Shown here: positions 47,341 through 57,246 of the stretch, piece after piece
How positions within the stretch are numbered: the stretch's first letter is position 1
Layout of the letters: every line of letters begins with the position of its first letter
Assembly (NCBI RefSeq): GCF_003205195.1
Contig: NZ_QJRY01000001.1
Location: 1,054,001-1,118,000 of the forward strand
Direction: 5' to 3'
Origin: Peteryoungia wuzhouensis
GTDB taxonomy: Bacteria > Pseudomonadota > Alphaproteobacteria > Rhizobiales > Rhizobiaceae
Length of the DNA stretch: 64,000 nt
Made by a program: the position numbers and the translations under genes
The notes under the pieces: generated by a model
Databases searched by the model: none
What the model was told of the DNA's origin: nothing
What the model saw: only the letters and a program-made list of their open reading frames with translations

Positions 47341-47916
47341 ATGAGTGTGCGTGTATCCGGCAAGCAGATGGAAATCGGTGAAACTTTCCGCCAGCGGATC
47401 GAAGACCGAATCCAGGATGCGGTTACCAAATACTTCGACGGAGGGTATTCCGGGCAAGTGGTCGTGGCAAAATCGCAATCGCGATTTTCGGCCGATTGCC
47501 TGGTGCATCTCGATACCGGCGCGAACCTGCATGCCGCAGGCGAGGCCAATGATCCGCAAGTGGCCTTCGACACCGCCTTCGAGCGCGTCGAGAAGCGCCT
47601 GCGCCGCTACAAGCGCAAGCTGAAGGATCATCACGCCGGCGAAGCATCGAACCCGCCGATCGAGGTGGCCTATGCGGTCATGGATTCCTTGGACGACGAC
47701 CACGAGGAACTGCCGGAAGACTATGCACCGACGATCGTGGCCGAGAGCACGAAGAAATTGCGGACCATGACGGTTGCTTCGGCAGTCATGGCCCTCGACA
47801 TGACGGACGAACCGGTTCTCCTGTTCAGAAGCCCGGGAAAAGAACAATTGAATATCGTTTATCGTCGCAATGACGGTAATATCGGGTGGATCGATTCCGC
47901 CAACATCAAAGGCTGA
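47341..47916 (+). CDS. hpf: ribosome hibernation promoting factor (long HPF / RaiA family)
   Basis: Binds 30S subunits and promotes ribosome dimerisation in stationary phase. It is 191 residues, so the long form. The N-terminal S30AE domain (about 1-100) has VRVSGKQMEIGETFRQRIEDRI and FERVEKRLRRYKRKLKDH. The C-terminal dimerisation domain (about 130-191) has IVRES-like AESTKKLRTMTVASAVMAL and EQLNIVYRRNDGNIGWI. GAAGGGAAA precedes the ATG. Placement between rpoN and ptsN is conserved across proteobacteria. Confidence 0.94.
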   Translation: MSVRVSGKQMEIGETFRQRIEDRIQDAVTKYFDGGYSGQVVVAKSQSRFSADCLVHLDTGANLHAAGEANDPQVAFDTAFERVEKRLRRYKRKLKDHHAGEASNPPIEVAYAVMDSLDDDHEELPEDYAPTIVAESTKKLRTMTVASAVMALDMTDEPVLLFRSPGKEQLNIVYRRNDGNIGWIDSANIKG

Positions 47917-47983
47917 CGAGACTGGCGCGGGCGAACGCAAAACGTTCGCCCGCCACCGGCTCAGACGCATGAAGGAAATTGAT

Positions 47984-48448
47984 ATGGCCTTGGCAGATTT
48001 GCTGCATCAGGACGCTGTCGTACCGGCACTCAGGGTGAACTCTAAGAAGCAGTTGCTTCAGGAACTCGCGGCCAAGGCTTCCAAGCTCACCAATATCCCC
48101 GAGCGTGAAATCTTCGACGTCATTCTACAGCGCGAACGTCTGGGTTCGACCGGTGTGGGCAATGGCATCGCCATTCCGCATGGCAAGCTCAACAAGGTCA
48201 CGCAGATCACCGGCGTCTTCGCGCGGCTGGAAACCCCTGTCGATTTCGAAGCGCTGGACGACCAGCCGGTCGATCTCGTCTTCCTGCTGCTCGCACCGGA
48301 AGGTGCCGGCGCCGATCATCTGAAGGCGCTGTCGCGCATTGCCCGTGTGCTGCGCGACCAGGATCTCGTCGCCAAGCTGCGCGCCACCGATTCCGCTTCC
48401 GCGATCTATACGTTCCTGAACGAAGAACAGGCCTCGAACGCGGCATAA
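47984..48448 (+). CDS. ptsN: PTS-Ntr system EIIA protein (EIIA-Ntr)
   Basis: Regulatory phosphocarrier, not a sugar transporter; in related bacteria it links nitrogen/carbon status to K+ transport and other targets. It is 154 residues. The phosphorylated His is H66 in NGIAIPHGKL. Other family parts are VNSKKQLLQELAAKAS and LVFLLLAPEGAGADHLKALSRIARVL. The start at 47984 is favoured by GAAGGA seven bases upstream; an ATG at 47969 is weaker. It ends the rpoN cluster and is followed by a bidirectional terminator. Confidence 0.95.
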   Translation: MALADLLHQDAVVPALRVNSKKQLLQELAAKASKLTNIPEREIFDVILQRERLGSTGVGNGIAIPHGKLNKVTQITGVFARLETPVDFEALDDQPVDLVFLLLAPEGAGADHLKALSRIARVLRDQDLVAKLRATDSASAIYTFLNEEQASNAA

Positions 48449-48474
48449 GCTGCGCATCGAACATAGGCAGACAC

Positions 48475-48504
48475 AAAAAAAGCGCCTCTCGGGGGCGCTT
48501 TTTT
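48475..48504. terminator. bidirectional intrinsic terminator (ptsN/grpE)
   Basis: AAAAAAGCGCC/GGCGCTTTTTT forms an 11-bp stem with a 7-base loop, with A and T tracts on the two sides. It lies between the convergent ptsN and grpE genes and can serve both. Confidence 0.88.
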
Positions 48505-48524
48505 CGTTTGCGATGGGGCCTCGA

Positions 48525-49151
48525 TCAGGCTTTCGCCGCATCCTCTGCGGCTTCGGCCTTGGGTCCACCCTTGGCGACGCCGACCATGGCGGGGCGCAGC
48601 ACACGTTCGCCGATGGCATAACCGGCCTGCACCACCTGGACCACGGTGTTGTTGGCAACGTCCGGATTGGGCACTTCGAACATCGCCTGGTGGAAGTTCG
48701 GGTCGAACTTCTGGCCGACCGGCTCGATCTTGCGGATGCCGTGGCGCTCCATGGTGGCCAACATGCCACGCTCCGTCATTTCCACGCCTTCGATCAGCGC
48801 GGTGACCGCGGCGTCAGCACCCGTGCGGGCTTCTTCCGGCAGGCTCTCGATGGCGCGGCGCAGGTTGTCGGAAACCGACAGCATGTCGCGGGCAAAGCCG
48901 GTGACCGCGTAGGACTTCGCATCCTTGATTTCGCGATCGGTGCGGCGACGCAGATTGTCCATGTCGGCCGCCAGACGCAGGAAGCGATCGCGCAGGTCCG
49001 CATTTTCTGCCCTCAAGGCGTCAAGGGCATCGCCTTCGCCGCCTTCGGCCTCGGTTTCCGCTTCTGCTTGTGCCTGGTCTTCCTGAGCTTCGGCAGCGTA
49101 AGCCTCTGCGGCGTCCGCGTCAGGTCCGTTCTTGTTGGTTTCTTCGGTCAT
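48525..49151 (-). CDS. grpE: nucleotide exchange factor GrpE
   Basis: DnaK co-chaperone, 208 residues. The N-terminal 50 residues are acidic and disordered ([20 protein letters not shown]). A long coiled coil (about 48-110) and the conserved head domain [32 protein letters not shown] follow. The start at 49151 has GGAG at good spacing; an ATG 8 codons upstream lacks one. It follows hrcA on the same strand, the usual heat-shock pairing. Confidence 0.95.
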   Translation of the reverse strand: MTEETNKNGPDADAAEAYAAEAQEDQAQAEAETEAEGGEGDALDALRAENADLRDRFLRLAADMDNLRRRTDREIKDAKSYAVTGFARDMLSVSDNLRRAIESLPEEARTGADAAVTALIEGVEMTERGMLATMERHGIRKIEPVGQKFDPNFHQAMFEVPNPDVANNTVVQVVQAGYAIGERVLRPAMVGVAKGGPKAEAAEDAAKA

Positions 49152-49253
49152 GACGTTCTCCGAATGATTCTGCATTGTCGAACACGAGGTTCGATTTCGT
49201 GCCCGATATCAGGGTTTGAGGTGAAAAAATCAAGTGTCGGCGGCCAATTCGGC

Positions 49254-50357
49254 CTAGCGCCCCGTGCGTGACAGGCGCGCCATCAGCTGGGCGGTATAAT
49301 CCACCATCGGAACGATGCGGGAATAGTTGAGCCGGGTGGGGCCAATGACACCGACGGCGCCGACGATCCGGTCCTCGCCATCCCGATAGGGCGCGACGAT
49401 CAGCGACGAGCCCGAGAGGGAGAAGAGCTTGTTTTCCGAGCCGATGAAGATGCGCACCCCCGGGCCGCTTTCCGCGAGATCGAGGATCTCGATCAGGCTT
49501 TCCTTACGCTCCAGGTCATCAAACAGCAGTCGCAGACGCTCGATATCTTCGAGATCGACCAGCCCTTCGAGCAGGTTGGCGCGGCCACGCACGATGAGGC
49601 GCGTCGGATTCTGCTCGGCGCCTTCGCCCGACCAGACCGCGAGGCCCCGTTCGACAAGGTCCTGGGACAGCGTGTCGAGTTCGGAGGCGACCTGCGTTTT
49701 CATGCTGTCGATCTGGCTGCGCAATTCGCGCAGCGTCTGGCCGGCCAGGTTGGCGTTGAGAAAGTTTGCGGCCTCCGTCAGCTGCGAGGCCGTGACGCCC
49801 GACGGCAGGTCTATGATGCGGTTTTCGACCTGGTTGTGTTCACCGACGAGGACGGCAAGCGCCTTGGTGGGCTCCAGGCGGATGAATTCGACATGCTTGA
49901 GGACCGGATCGTTCTTCGCCGAGATGACGAGACCTGCGCCGCGCGACAGGCCCGACAACATGCGGCTTGCCTCGGTCAGCATGGTTTCCACCGGTTGACC
50001 TGGGCTCGACGGGCGGATCTGGCGTTCGATGCTGTCACGCTCGGTTTCCGAGAGGTCACCGACCTGCATGAAGGCATCGACAAAGAAACGCAGACCTGCC
50101 TGTGTCGGCAGGCGACCGGCGCTGACATGCGGCGCATAGATGAGACCGAGATGTTCGAGATCGCTCATCACGTTGCGCACCGAGGCGGGCGACAGCGACA
50201 TCGGCAGAAGGCGCGACAGGTTGCGCGAGCCGAGCGGATCACCGGAGTCGAGATAGGTCTCGACAATCCGGCGAAAGACCTCCCTGGAGCGGTCGTCCAG
50301 CGATGCGGCAACATCTGCGATGGTCGTCTTGGGTGCGGCCATTGTCAGCGCGGGCAT
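49254..50357 (-). CDS. hrcA: heat-inducible transcription repressor HrcA
   Basis: Repressor of CIRCE-controlled chaperone genes, 367 residues. The N-terminal winged HTH has [21 protein letters not shown] and [41 protein letters not shown], both diagnostic. The C-terminal GAF-like part ends [21 protein letters not shown]. Start: the ATG at 50357 or one 5 codons later, neither with a strong Shine-Dalgarno site. It is divergent from rph and upstream of grpE. No CIRCE element was seen next to it. Confidence 0.94.
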   Translation of the reverse strand: MPALTMAAPKTTIADVAASLDDRSREVFRRIVETYLDSGDPLGSRNLSRLLPMSLSPASVRNVMSDLEHLGLIYAPHVSAGRLPTQAGLRFFVDAFMQVGDLSETERDSIERQIRPSSPGQPVETMLTEASRMLSGLSRGAGLVISAKNDPVLKHVEFIRLEPTKALAVLVGEHNQVENRIIDLPSGVTASQLTEAANFLNANLAGQTLRELRSQIDSMKTQVASELDTLSQDLVERGLAVWSGEGAEQNPTRLIVRGRANLLEGLVDLEDIERLRLLFDDLERKESLIEILDLAESGPGVRIFIGSENKLFSLSGSSLIVAPYRDGEDRIVGAVGVIGPTRLNYSRIVPMVDYTAQLMARLSRTGR

Positions 50358-50514
50358 GATCTCATTGTTTCCATGGCAAGAATATAGTCATTCGCCCTCC
50401 GATGACAAAGGACTAATTGGGCTGTCGCCCTGCCTTGCCGCACTGTCGCATGGTTTTTTCTTTGCAAAGGACTGCCACCGTCCTTAGAAGGCTCTGACAA
50501 CCCAGGAGATTGCA

Positions 50515-51231
50515 ATGCGGCCATCCGGCAGAAAAACAGATCAAATGCGCAAAGTCTCGTTCGAGCGCAATTTCTCCAAGCATGCCGAAGGCTCCTGTCT
50601 GGTGAAGTTCGGCGATACGCATGTGCTGTGCACGGCGAGCCTCGAAGAAAAGACGCCGCCATGGCTGCGCAATTCCGGCAAGGGCTGGGTGACCGCCGAA
50701 TACGGCATGCTGCCGCGCGCCACGGGCGAGCGCATGCGTCGCGAGGCATCGTCGGGTAAACAGAGCGGCCGCACGCAGGAAATCCAGCGGCTGATCGGCC
50801 GGTCGCTGCGGGCAGTCGTCGATCTCGAAGCGCTCGGCGAGCGGCAGATTTCGATCGACTGCGACGTCATCCAGGCGGATGGCGGCACACGCACGGCCTC
50901 AATCACCGGGGCGTGGATTGCGCTGCATGACTGCCTGAAGTGGATGGAAACCCGCAGCATGATCAAGGTCGAGAAGGTCCTGAAGGACCATATCGCGGCC
51001 GTTTCCTGCGGTATCTTCGCCAGCCAGCCCGTGATCGACCTCGATTATCTCGAAGACTCGGCAGCCGAGACGGACGCCAATTTTGTCATGACCGGCTCCG
51101 GCGGCATCGTCGAGATCCAGGGCACGGCCGAAGGCAAGCCGTTCAGCCAGGACGAATTCCTGACGCTGCTCGGCCTTGCCCGCAATGGCATTGACGAACT
51201 GGTGACCCTGCAGAAGCAGGCGATTGCCTGA
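50515..51231 (+). CDS. rph: ribonuclease PH
   Basis: Phosphorolytic 3'-5' exoribonuclease that trims tRNA precursors; 238 residues, hexamer-forming. It shows [62 protein letters not shown] and [19 protein letters not shown], which hold the phosphate- and RNA-binding residues. AGGAG lies 6 bases before the ATG. It is divergent from hrcA, and a VOC gene, rdgB and hemW follow on the same strand. Confidence 0.97.
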   Translation: MRPSGRKTDQMRKVSFERNFSKHAEGSCLVKFGDTHVLCTASLEEKTPPWLRNSGKGWVTAEYGMLPRATGERMRREASSGKQSGRTQEIQRLIGRSLRAVVDLEALGERQISIDCDVIQADGGTRTASITGAWIALHDCLKWMETRSMIKVEKVLKDHIAAVSCGIFASQPVIDLDYLEDSAAETDANFVMTGSGGIVEIQGTAEGKPFSQDEFLTLLGLARNGIDELVTLQKQAIA

Positions 51232-51248
51232 GACGAAGGGCCGAGTGG

Positions 51249-51662
51249 ATGGCTAGGGAGATCGAAGGCGTTCTGGAAGCGGCGCTTTATGCGTCCGACC
51301 TCGACGCTGCCGAGCATTTCTACAGCACGGTACTCGGCCTGGATCGCATCGCACGGCATGATGATCGGCACATCTTCTTCCGCTGCGGGCAGACGGTGGT
51401 GCTGATCTTCAATCCGGCCGAGACAGTGAAGCCCGCAGCATCCGGTTCCTTGCCGGTGCCAGCGCACGGCACGAGCGGCGCGGGGCATCTCTGTTTTCGA
51501 GTGTCGGCCGATGCACTCGATGCGATGGTGGCACGGCTCAGCTCCGCCGGGGTCCCCATCGAAGCCGATTTCCGCTGGCCAGGGGGCGCCCGCTCGATCT
51601 ATTTCCGCGATCCAGCAGGCAACAGCCTGGAATGCGCCGAACCAAAACTCTGGAATCTCTGA
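51249..51662 (+). CDS. VOC (glyoxalase/dioxygenase superfamily) protein
   Basis: Protein of 137 residues with the vicinal oxygen chelate fold: [27 protein letters not shown] at the start, [15 protein letters not shown] with a likely metal His in the middle, and [17 protein letters not shown] with the metal-binding Glu at the end. The substrate is not known. It is 17 bases after rph and 7 bases before rdgB, so it is part of that operon. A similar-sized VOC protein occurs at 26.6 kb but is not close in sequence. Confidence 0.88.
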   Translation: MAREIEGVLEAALYASDLDAAEHFYSTVLGLDRIARHDDRHIFFRCGQTVVLIFNPAETVKPAASGSLPVPAHGTSGAGHLCFRVSADALDAMVARLSSAGVPIEADFRWPGGARSIYFRDPAGNSLECAEPKLWNL

Positions 51663-51669
51663 GGCCCTC

Positions 51670-52314
51670 ATGCGCAAGCTCGACACCCGCACCATCGTCG
51701 TCGCCAGCCACAATGCCGGCAAGATCGCCGAAATCGCCGACCTGATTGGCCCGTTCGGCTTCTCCGCGAAATCGGCCAAGGACTTGAACTTCTCCGAGCC
51801 GGATGAAACCGGCACGACCTTCGAGGAAAATGCGGCGATCAAGGCGCTCGCTTCGGCCAAGGCTTCGGGGCTTCCGGCCCTGTCTGACGACAGCGGTCTT
51901 GTCATCGATGCGCTTGACGGCGCGCCGGGCGTCTACACGGCCAACTGGGCCGAGCGGGAAGACGGCACACGCGATTTTCCCTGGGCGATGGAAAAGGTCG
52001 AGAAGGCTCTGCAGGAGCGTGGTGCGACGCAGGCCGCCCAGCGGACCGCGCGTTTCGTCAGCGTGCTCTGCCTGGCCTGGCCGGATGGCCATACCGAATT
52101 CTTCCGCGGCGAAATCGAGGGCGTCGTTGCCTGGCCGCCGCGCGGCACGGCCGGCTTCGGCTACGATCCGGTGTTCCAGCCGGAAGGTCACGACCGCACC
52201 TTCGGCGAAATGACGGCGGATGAGAAGCATGGCTGGAAACCGGGCGATGCTGCGGCGCTGTCGCACCGGGCGCGGGCCTTCAAGCGCTTTGTCGAAACCT
52301 GCCTGGAGGCATGA
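51670..52314 (+). CDS. rdgB: XTP/dITP diphosphatase (RdgB/HAM1)
   Basis: Hydrolyses non-canonical purine nucleoside triphosphates to keep them out of DNA and RNA. It is 214 residues. The family start [18 protein letters not shown] contains the SHNAGK motif. The catalytic segments [34 protein letters not shown] and [12 protein letters not shown] are all present. The start at 51670 lies just after the VOC stop codon (TGAGG overlap acts as ribosome-binding site). The next gene, hemW, begins 4 bases past its stop. Confidence 0.95.
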   Translation: MRKLDTRTIVVASHNAGKIAEIADLIGPFGFSAKSAKDLNFSEPDETGTTFEENAAIKALASAKASGLPALSDDSGLVIDALDGAPGVYTANWAEREDGTRDFPWAMEKVEKALQERGATQAAQRTARFVSVLCLAWPDGHTEFFRGEIEGVVAWPPRGTAGFGYDPVFQPEGHDRTFGEMTADEKHGWKPGDAAALSHRARAFKRFVETCLEA

Positions 52315-52318
52315 GCCT

Positions 52319-53500
52319 TTGACCGACGGGTCGTTTACGCTTCTGCCCGATACGGGCGAACCCGGTTTCGGGGTCTATATCCATTGGCCCTTCTGTGCGG
52401 CCAAGTGTCCCTACTGTGACTTCAACAGCCATGTGCGCCACCAGCCGGTGGACCAGGCGCGCTTCGTCCAGGCCTTCCTCACTGAAATGAAGACGATGCG
52501 GGCGCTGTCCGGGCCGAAGACGGTGACCAGCGTGTTCATGGGCGGCGGTACGCCGTCGCTGATGGATCCTTCGACCGTCGGCGCCATCTTGGACGGCATC
52601 GCGTCGACCTGGCATGTGCCTGATGGCATCGAGATCACCATGGAGGCCAATCCATCCAGCGTCGAGGCAACACGCTTCCACGGCTATCGGGCAGCCGGCG
52701 TCAACCGGGTGTCGATGGGTGTGCAGGCGCTGAACGATCCGGATCTGAGGTTCCTCGGACGGCTGCATGATGTCGCGGATGCTTTGAAGGCCATTCGGCT
52801 GGCACGCGAAATCTTTCCGCGCATGTCCTTCGATCTCATCTATGCCCGGCCGAACCAGACGGTGGAGGCCTGGGAGCGCGAGCTGAAGGAGGCGATCTCC
52901 TATGCCGTCGACCACCTGTCGCTCTACCAGCTGACGATCGAGGAAGGCACGGCCTTTTACGGGCTGCACAAGGCGGGCAAGCTGATCGTGCCAGACGAGG
53001 AGCAAGCCGCCACTCTCTATGAGGCGACGCAGGAGATTACCGCGCGCGAGGGCATGCCGGCCTATGAGGTTTCCAATCATGCCCGGCCCGGCGCCGAGAG
53101 CCGGCACAACCTGACCTATTGGCGTTACGGCGATTATGCCGGGATCGGCCCCGGCGCGCATGGCCGGCTGACGAAGGGGCGGACGAAGATTGCGACGGCC
53201 GCGCAGAAGCATCCGGAAACCTGGCTGTCGGCCGTCGAGCAGGATGGCCATGGCATTGTCGAACGCGAGGACCTGGACAACGAGGCCCAGGCCGACGAAC
53301 TGCTGATGATGGGGCTTCGGCTGCGCGAGGGCGTGGATCTCGCCCGCTGGCAGCAGCTCTCCGGGCGGGACCCCGATCCTGACAAGGAGCAGTTCCTGCT
53401 GGAACAGGGGTTCATCGAGCGGCTGGGGAATTCCAGGCTGCGCTGCACGCCGGCGGGCATGCTGATCCTCAACGCCGTGGTCGCCGATCTCGCCTGCTAA
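52319..53500 (+). CDS. hemW: radical SAM family heme chaperone HemW
   Basis: Oxygen-independent-coproporphyrinogen-oxidase-like protein that binds haem and delivers it to apoproteins. It is 393 residues. It has the radical-SAM motif CAAKCPYCDFN in VYIHWPFCAAKCPYC, the GGGTPSLM motif, NPSSVEATRFHGYRAAGVNRVSMGVQ and the C-terminal HemN_C domain. The start is a TTG at 52319 with GGAGG nine bases upstream; no ATG in frame lies at a sensible place. The fourth Cys directly after the CxxxCxxC of true HemN is absent, fitting HemW. It is coupled to rdgB. Confidence 0.92.
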   Translation: MTDGSFTLLPDTGEPGFGVYIHWPFCAAKCPYCDFNSHVRHQPVDQARFVQAFLTEMKTMRALSGPKTVTSVFMGGGTPSLMDPSTVGAILDGIASTWHVPDGIEITMEANPSSVEATRFHGYRAAGVNRVSMGVQALNDPDLRFLGRLHDVADALKAIRLAREIFPRMSFDLIYARPNQTVEAWERELKEAISYAVDHLSLYQLTIEEGTAFYGLHKAGKLIVPDEEQAATLYEATQEITAREGMPAYEVSNHARPGAESRHNLTYWRYGDYAGIGPGAHGRLTKGRTKIATAAQKHPETWLSAVEQDGHGIVEREDLDNEAQADELLMMGLRLREGVDLARWQQLSGRDPDPDKEQFLLEQGFIERLGNSRLRCTPAGMLILNAVVADLAC

Positions 53501-53518
53501 CGATCCAAGGAGGGTGTC

Positions 53519-54277
53519 ATGCCTGTCGATGATGCCTTTGCCCGCTATGACATGGCCGTGCTCTACGATGCCTTCAATATTCATGGGATGGACAGAGATT
53601 TTTACCTTGGTCTCTGCGATGCGCCTTGCCGGGTGCTCGATATCGGTTGCGGAACCGGTTCGATCGGGCTGGCGCTGGCCGATCTCGGTCATACGGTGAC
53701 GGGCCTTGATCCGGCACCCGGCATGCTCAAGGTGGCGCGGACGAAGGACACGGCCGAAAGGGTTCGTTGGGTTGACGGCAATGTGCTTGATCCCAGTCTT
53801 TCGCTCGGCGAGGAATTCGATCTGGTGATCCTGACCGGACATGTCTTCCAGGTGTTTCTCGACGATGCTGAGGCATTGTCCATGCTCAACTTCGTCCGGC
53901 GGCATCTGGCGCCCGAGGGGCGGCTGGTGTTCGAGAGCCGCAATCCGCTGGCGAGGGCCTGGGAGCGCTGGACGAAGAGCGACACCCGCGACGTGCAGCT
54001 GGTGGCCGGGATCGGTCGCGTCGAGGTGTTCTACCAGATCAAGGCTGTCGAGGGCGAACATGTCACCTTCGATGCGGTGTTCACATTGCTCGACACCGGC
54101 GAGACCAGGGTGAGCGAAAGCCGACTGCGGTTTGCAGACCGGGACACCATCGGCCGCCTGCTGGCGGAAGCGGGTTTCGAGAACGTCGAATGGCTGGGCG
54201 ACTTCGACGGCAGCCGCCTTGTTGCGGCAAGCCCCGAGATCATTCCCGTGGCCAAGGTTCAGGCCAGACCGGCGTGA
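53519..54277 (+). CDS. class I SAM-dependent methyltransferase
   Basis: Methyltransferase of 252 residues with unknown substrate. The SAM site is VLDIGCGTGSIGLALADLG, followed by GLDPAPGMLKVARTK and the motif VILTGHVFQVFLDD. A C-terminal domain follows with the strand HVTFDAVFTLLDTGETRVSESRLRF. AAGGAGG lies 7 bases before the ATG. It follows hemW on the plus strand by 18 bases. Its 3' end overlaps by 19 bases that of another, unrelated methyltransferase gene on the minus strand. Confidence 0.88.
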   Translation: MPVDDAFARYDMAVLYDAFNIHGMDRDFYLGLCDAPCRVLDIGCGTGSIGLALADLGHTVTGLDPAPGMLKVARTKDTAERVRWVDGNVLDPSLSLGEEFDLVILTGHVFQVFLDDAEALSMLNFVRRHLAPEGRLVFESRNPLARAWERWTKSDTRDVQLVAGIGRVEVFYQIKAVEGEHVTFDAVFTLLDTGETRVSESRLRFADRDTIGRLLAEAGFENVEWLGDFDGSRLVAASPEIIPVAKVQARPA

Positions 54278-54861
54278 AGATAGAGCCAGGTGGTCGGTTC
54301 GCCGTCGAAGGCACCGCCCGAGACCGTCTCGATCTCGATATCGACGAAGCCGGCGGCAATGCAAAGCGCATGCAGCTCTTCCTGTGACGGCCTGTTGTAG
54401 TAGCGGCCGAGGCTGTCCAACCCCTCCCCTCCACCCGTCTTGAAGCTGGCATAGAGGCGCCCGGCAGGGCGGAGCGCGCGCGCCACGCGGCCGAGCACAT
54501 CCGACAGATCGCGGCGCGGGACATGCAAAAGGCAGGCATTGGCCCAGATGCCGTCGAATGCCGCCACATAGGCCAGCTGCTGGAACGGCAGGACCAGGAC
54601 CGGGCGCCCCAGGCGGCGCTCGGCTTCGGCCGCCATGGCGGCTGATCCATCCGAGGGGGTGACGTCGAAGCCGCGGGCAATCAATGCGGCGCTGTCGTCA
54701 CCCGCACCGCAGCCGAGCTCGAGGATCCGCGCGTCCGCCGGAAGACGCTCGACGAAACGGGTCATCTGGCGCTCGGGCAGACGGCGGTCGCGCGCCGCAT
54801 AGACTTCGGCGTTCTCATCGTAAAATCTAAGGGAGGGATCGCGGCTCATGGGATCTGCCAT
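54259..54861 (-). CDS. class I SAM-dependent methyltransferase
   Basis: Methyltransferase of 200 residues. The segment SLRFYDENAEVYAARDRRLPERQMTRF precedes the SAM site ILELGCGAGDDSAALIARGFDVTPSDGS. ANACLLHVPRRDLSDVL is the usual motif IV region. The substrate is unknown. Start: ATG at 54861 or the one four codons on (54849); neither has a clear ribosome-binding site. It follows dnaA on the minus strand, behind a hairpin, and its 3' end overlaps the convergent methyltransferase gene by 19 bases. Confidence 0.86.
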   Translation of the reverse strand: MADPMSRDPSLRFYDENAEVYAARDRRLPERQMTRFVERLPADARILELGCGAGDDSAALIARGFDVTPSDGSAAMAAEAERRLGRPVLVLPFQQLAYVAAFDGIWANACLLHVPRRDLSDVLGRVARALRPAGRLYASFKTGGGEGLDSLGRYYNRPSQEELHALCIAAGFVDIEIETVSGGAFDGEPTTWLYLHAGLA

Positions 54862-54866
54862 AGCAG

Positions 54867-54890
54867 AAGGCCGGCTTGGGAGCCGGCCTT
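54867..54890 (-). terminator. hairpin downstream of dnaA
   Basis: AAGGCCGGCT/AGCCGGCCTT makes a perfect 10-bp stem with a TGGG loop, 11 bases past the dnaA stop codon. No U-tract follows on the minus strand, so termination may be incomplete. Confidence 0.55.
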
Positions 54891-54901
54891 GATATCTCGT
54901 C

Positions 54902-56458
54902 TTATTCGTTGATCAGGCGTCGCAGCAGTTCGATTTCCTGCGACAGCTTCTGGTCGGCGGAGATCAGCTCCTCGATCTTGCGCACGGCGTGCAGCACCGT
55001 GGTGTGATCGCGTCCGCCGAAGCGGCGGCCGATCTCGGGGAAGGAACGCGGGGTGAGCGTCTTCGACAGATACATGGCGATCTGGCGCGGCTTGACGATG
55101 ACGCGCGTGCGGCGGTTCGACACCAGTTCCTGGCGCGAGACGTTGTAGTGGCGAGCCACCACGCGCTGGATGTCCTCGATGCGCACGCGCTTCTGATCAC
55201 CGGCGCCGACGAGGTGGGCGAGCAGTTCATCGACGCGTTCGATCGACAGGTTCGGTTCGAAGGAGCGGCGGAAGAGCAGCTGGTTGAAGGCGCCTTCGAG
55301 GTCACGGCCGCTGCTGGTGATGTTGCGGGCGACGTGTTCGAGAATGTCATCCGGGATATCGAGCGATGCGTCTTCCTTGCGAGCGGCTTCAAGACGCGAC
55401 TTCATCATGTCGAGGCGCATCTCGTAATCGGGCGCTTCCATCTCGATGGCGACGCCACCCTGGAGGCGCGAACGGACGCGCGGATCGAGCGATTCCAGTT
55501 CCCAAGGCGCGCGGTCGGCCGCGACGACGACCTGCTTGGCGCTGTCGAGCAGCATGTTCAGGAGGTGGCAGAACTCGTGCTGGATCATCTTGCCCTGCAG
55601 GAACTGCATGTCGTCGATGATCAGGAGGTCGATGTTGCGCAGCGAGTCCTTCAGCGTCAGGGCGTCGTTGTCGCGGATGGCGGTTGCGAAACGCCACATG
55701 AAATATTCAGCCGTCAGATAGACGACGCGGGGTGCGCGCGGGCTATGGACGGCGGCATTGGCGATCGCCTGCAGCAGGTGCGTCTTGCCCAGTCCGACCG
55801 AGGAATGGATGAACAGCGGGTTGAAGCGTACGGCACCGGCGCCGGCTTCGGCAATGGTCTTGGCGGCGGCGAGCGCCACGCGGTTCGATGCGCCTTCAAC
55901 AAAGCCATCAAAGGTGTAGCGGCTGTCGAGCGGCGAGCCAAAGAGGGGGCTTGCGGTGCTCGTGGCGCGGCCCGTGACGGACGACGGCCCCGGAGGAGAG
56001 GCGATCTGGCCAAGGCTCTGCGGACCCGTCCGGCGGGTTGCTGCCTGCTGCGGCGCGGCATCGGTGCCCACCGGGCGTTCTTCGATGGCCGGGACGCGGG
56101 TGCTGCGGCTTGCGCTGCGCACCATGATCTCGACCTTGAGGATCGACGGATCCTCAGCCTGGAAGATCGACGTGATCAGATCGAGATAACGGTTGTTGAT
56201 CCACGACTTCAGGAAGGTTGTGGGGACGGTGAGGCGCACCACGCTCTTGGAGGCGGAGTGGAGCTTCAGGCGGCCGAACCAGCTCTGATACACGTCGACC
56301 CCGACCTGGGCTTTCAATCTTTTGCTGAACCGGTCGAAAAGAGCATCATGCTTCATTTCGGCATTGTCTCCTGCGCCCTCGGCGCACGCGGCGTCCAGCG
56401 CCGAATGTGCATTGTCCCCGTTCGCCAACGCACCGGCCGTCATAGAATTCATCTGCAT
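54902..56458 (-). CDS. dnaA: chromosomal replication initiator protein DnaA
   Basis: AAA+ initiator that opens the replication origin, 518 residues. Domain I (about 38-115) has [23 protein letters not shown]. The linker (about 120-190) is Pro/Thr/Ala-rich. The AAA+ part has Walker [14 protein letters not shown] and Walker [14 protein letters not shown]. Domain IV has the DnaA-box-binding [18 protein letters not shown]. The start at 56458 has GAAGG eight bases upstream; an ATG 5 codons earlier and two later ones are alternatives. An unusually long, GANTC-rich upstream region separates it from rpsT. Confidence 0.97.
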   Translation of the reverse strand: MQMNSMTAGALANGDNAHSALDAACAEGAGDNAEMKHDALFDRFSKRLKAQVGVDVYQSWFGRLKLHSASKSVVRLTVPTTFLKSWINNRYLDLITSIFQAEDPSILKVEIMVRSASRSTRVPAIEERPVGTDAAPQQAATRRTGPQSLGQIASPPGPSSVTGRATSTASPLFGSPLDSRYTFDGFVEGASNRVALAAAKTIAEAGAGAVRFNPLFIHSSVGLGKTHLLQAIANAAVHSPRAPRVVYLTAEYFMWRFATAIRDNDALTLKDSLRNIDLLIIDDMQFLQGKMIQHEFCHLLNMLLDSAKQVVVAADRAPWELESLDPRVRSRLQGGVAIEMEAPDYEMRLDMMKSRLEAARKEDASLDIPDDILEHVARNITSSGRDLEGAFNQLLFRRSFEPNLSIERVDELLAHLVGAGDQKRVRIEDIQRVVARHYNVSRQELVSNRRTRVIVKPRQIAMYLSKTLTPRSFPEIGRRFGGRDHTTVLHAVRKIEELISADQKLSQEIELLRRLINE

Positions 56459-56867
56459 TTTGCCGCCTTCCAAATCATTCCAGGTGCCGGGCGTTCTTTG
56501 AGCCGTCCGACAACCACTTCATCTCGGGCCGATCCGTAACCAGACCAACCATCCCCGAATGGATCGGTTCCGAGCCTTCAGCCAAAGGCTCGCACCAATC
56601 CGGTCATCGCCCCAGCCGATGACCTTCCCTCTAACCAATGGACTGCATCCTCGACATGCGGTCCACCCTTCCCCGCCCGGCATTCCTCCGGGTCAAGGCA
56701 CAAAGCCGTCACCACGCGGAAACCGTCAGGTCTCCGATGCAATGTCGGTTGCTTTATGAGAAAACGGAATGGAAACACTCCGTTCCGGCAATGGTGGCGT
56801 TGAGAACCGATATTCCTACCGACCGGACCGTCTTTCCAGACCAGTCCCACGCCCCTTGCTGGAGATC

Positions 56868-56896
56868 ATTAATGCAGGATCAAAAGCCAAGATCAA
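56868..56896 (-). promoter_or_regulatory. candidate dnaA promoter
   Basis: On the minus strand TTGATC (56891-56896) and ATTAAT (56868-56873) are spaced 17 bases apart, matching -35/-10 spacing. It reads toward dnaA and lies just inside the AT-rich stretch. Prediction by eye; other promoters in the region are possible. Confidence 0.3.
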
Positions 56897-56931
56897 CACT
56901 GATTTTTGCACGAAACCGGCGCGCGGCCATT

Positions 56932-57057
56932 GACTCTTGGTACTTCATTTTTGCGTCACATTCCGCTGAAAAAGAATCGCTTTTGAATCAAGGAGATTCA
57001 CAGGCAGTCCCGAAATGGACCTTCTCAGACGTAAAAAAATAAAAATTCTCTTGACTC
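56932..57057. promoter_or_regulatory. cluster of five GANTC (CcrM) methylation sites upstream of dnaA
   Basis: GANTC occurs at 56932, 56974, 56985, 56995 and 57053, five sites in 126 bases where about half a site is expected by chance. A sixth lies in the rpsT terminator (57229), and none was seen in the 470 bases nearest dnaA. CcrM adenine methylation at GANTC controls dnaA transcription in Caulobacter, and rhizobia carry CcrM. A cell-cycle role here is inference. Confidence 0.5.
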
Positions 57058-57216
57058 CCAGAGTGCCCAACCTGCCCCAAGGGGAAGTGGACAAATGCGC
57101 AGGCACCTCTTTCAAGCCATTGAAAATAAACAATATTTTCTGTCACGCCATTGACACGCTGCAGCGCAAAAGAATACCCTAAAACACAATTTTAACGACT
57201 GTGACAAGGACAACGC

Positions 57217-57246
57217 AAAGAGCCCGGCGAATCGCCAGGCTCTTTT
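57217..57246 (-). terminator. terminator downstream of rpsT
   Basis: AAAGAGCC/GGCTCTTT with an inner GGCG/CGCC stem and one C-A mismatch, 26 bases past the rpsT stop codon. On the minus strand it ends CTCTTT, giving a short U-run. Confidence 0.75.

Noticed and set aside
50358..50514. CIRCE element (TTAGCACTC-N9-GAGTGCTAA) near hrcA
   Set aside because: No matching half-sites were found between hrcA and rph or upstream of grpE; the HrcA targets are probably elsewhere.
56638..57042. 134-codon plus-strand frame in the dnaA upstream region
   Set aside because: No recognisable domain, no Shine-Dalgarno site and composition unlike its neighbours; treated as non-coding.
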